Assembly (NCBI RefSeq): GCF_001006805.1 | Contig: NZ_LN811368.1 | Span: forward strand, 1 to 44,085 | Direction: 5' to 3' | Origin: Microvirga massiliensis | GTDB lineage: Bacteria > Pseudomonadota > Alphaproteobacteria > Rhizobiales > Beijerinckiaceae | Length of the DNA: 44,085 nt | Part shown: in pieces, positions 43,984 through 44,085 of the stretch | Layout: each line of letters opens with the position of its first letter | Numbering within the stretch: position 1 is the first letter of the stretch | Made by a program: the position numbers and the translations under genes | The notes under the pieces: model-generated | The model's database searches: none | What the model saw: the letters and a program-made list of their open reading frames with translations, nothing else | Told to the model about the DNA's origin: nothing

Positions 43984-44085
43984 ATGCGAATCTATCTCGT
44001 CGCGCTCACGACACTCGCCGTTTTTTCGACTCCCGCCGTTGCTCAGTCACAGCTCACGGCTCTCGCGTCACAGAAGGGGCGGTGC
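43984..44085 (+). CDS. Secreted protein, 5' part only
   Basis: ATG 43984 opens a frame that runs off the window (34 codons). It begins with a signal peptide (MRIYLVALTTLAVFSTPAVAQ). Function cannot be told from this fragment. Confidence 0.6.
   Translation, partial: MRIYLVALTTLAVFSTPAVAQSQLTALASQKGRC

Overview
The window looks like an accessory replicon or integrated mobile element from a GC-rich alphaproteobacterium. Methylobacteriaceae (Methylobacterium/Microvirga-like) is the best guess. That rests on protein style: DUF1272, DUF1236, DUF882, an IorAB-type oxidoreductase with a multihaem cytochrome, and a CarD-like factor. No rRNA or core marker gene confirms it. A MobQ-type relaxase, many short unknown genes, several decayed genes and an IS630 remnant favour a plasmid or integrative element over core chromosome.

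Layout. 1-1408 is gene-free, with direct and inverted repeats, and is a candidate transfer origin ahead of the relaxase (1409-4834). 5.0-6.7 kb (minus strand) holds a basic low-complexity protein and an overlapping DUF1272/OsmC pair. 6.9-8.6 kb is a broken adenylate cyclase-TPR gene. 8.7-12.2 kb holds an HTH regulator facing a methyltransferase tail and a compact DUF4011-type SF1 helicase, the most defence-like segment. 12.2-16.8 kb has a broken DUF882 gene, a ParA-like ATPase, an efflux-adaptor relic and a secreted unknown. 16.8-23.8 kb carries a NYN-domain protein, small unknowns, an MFS transporter, a DUF1236 protein, tRNA-Ala, a tRNA-Trp-like gene, a SIMPL protein and a CarD-like factor. 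24-25.8 kb is decayed: a truncated isomerase-like gene and an IS630 fragment. 25.8-30.2 kb has a 1183-residue propeller/dimethylformamidase-like protein and a frameshifted glycosyltransferase. 30.5-34.7 kb is a tight three-gene operon for a periplasmic molybdenum oxidoreductase: tri-haem cytochrome c, [2Fe-2S] subunit, Tat-exported Mo subunit. 35-44 kb has small unknowns, a 958-residue zinc-ribbon protein with ten AT-hooks, an unknown with an internal duplication, a coiled-coil/AT-hook/winged-helix regulator, a small alarmone hydrolase and the start of a secreted protein.

How it fits together. Relaxase and ParA-like ATPase suggest transfer and maintenance. The ten-AT-hook protein, the AT-hook/winged-helix protein and the CarD-like factor form an unusual set of DNA-architecture and RNA-polymerase regulators, which I consider the best candidate for an undescribed system. 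The HTH/methyltransferase-tail/helicase segment is the second. The oxidoreductase operon, MFS transporter and OsmC pair are metabolic or stress cargo. All functions are inferred by reading the sequence; no database search was run.
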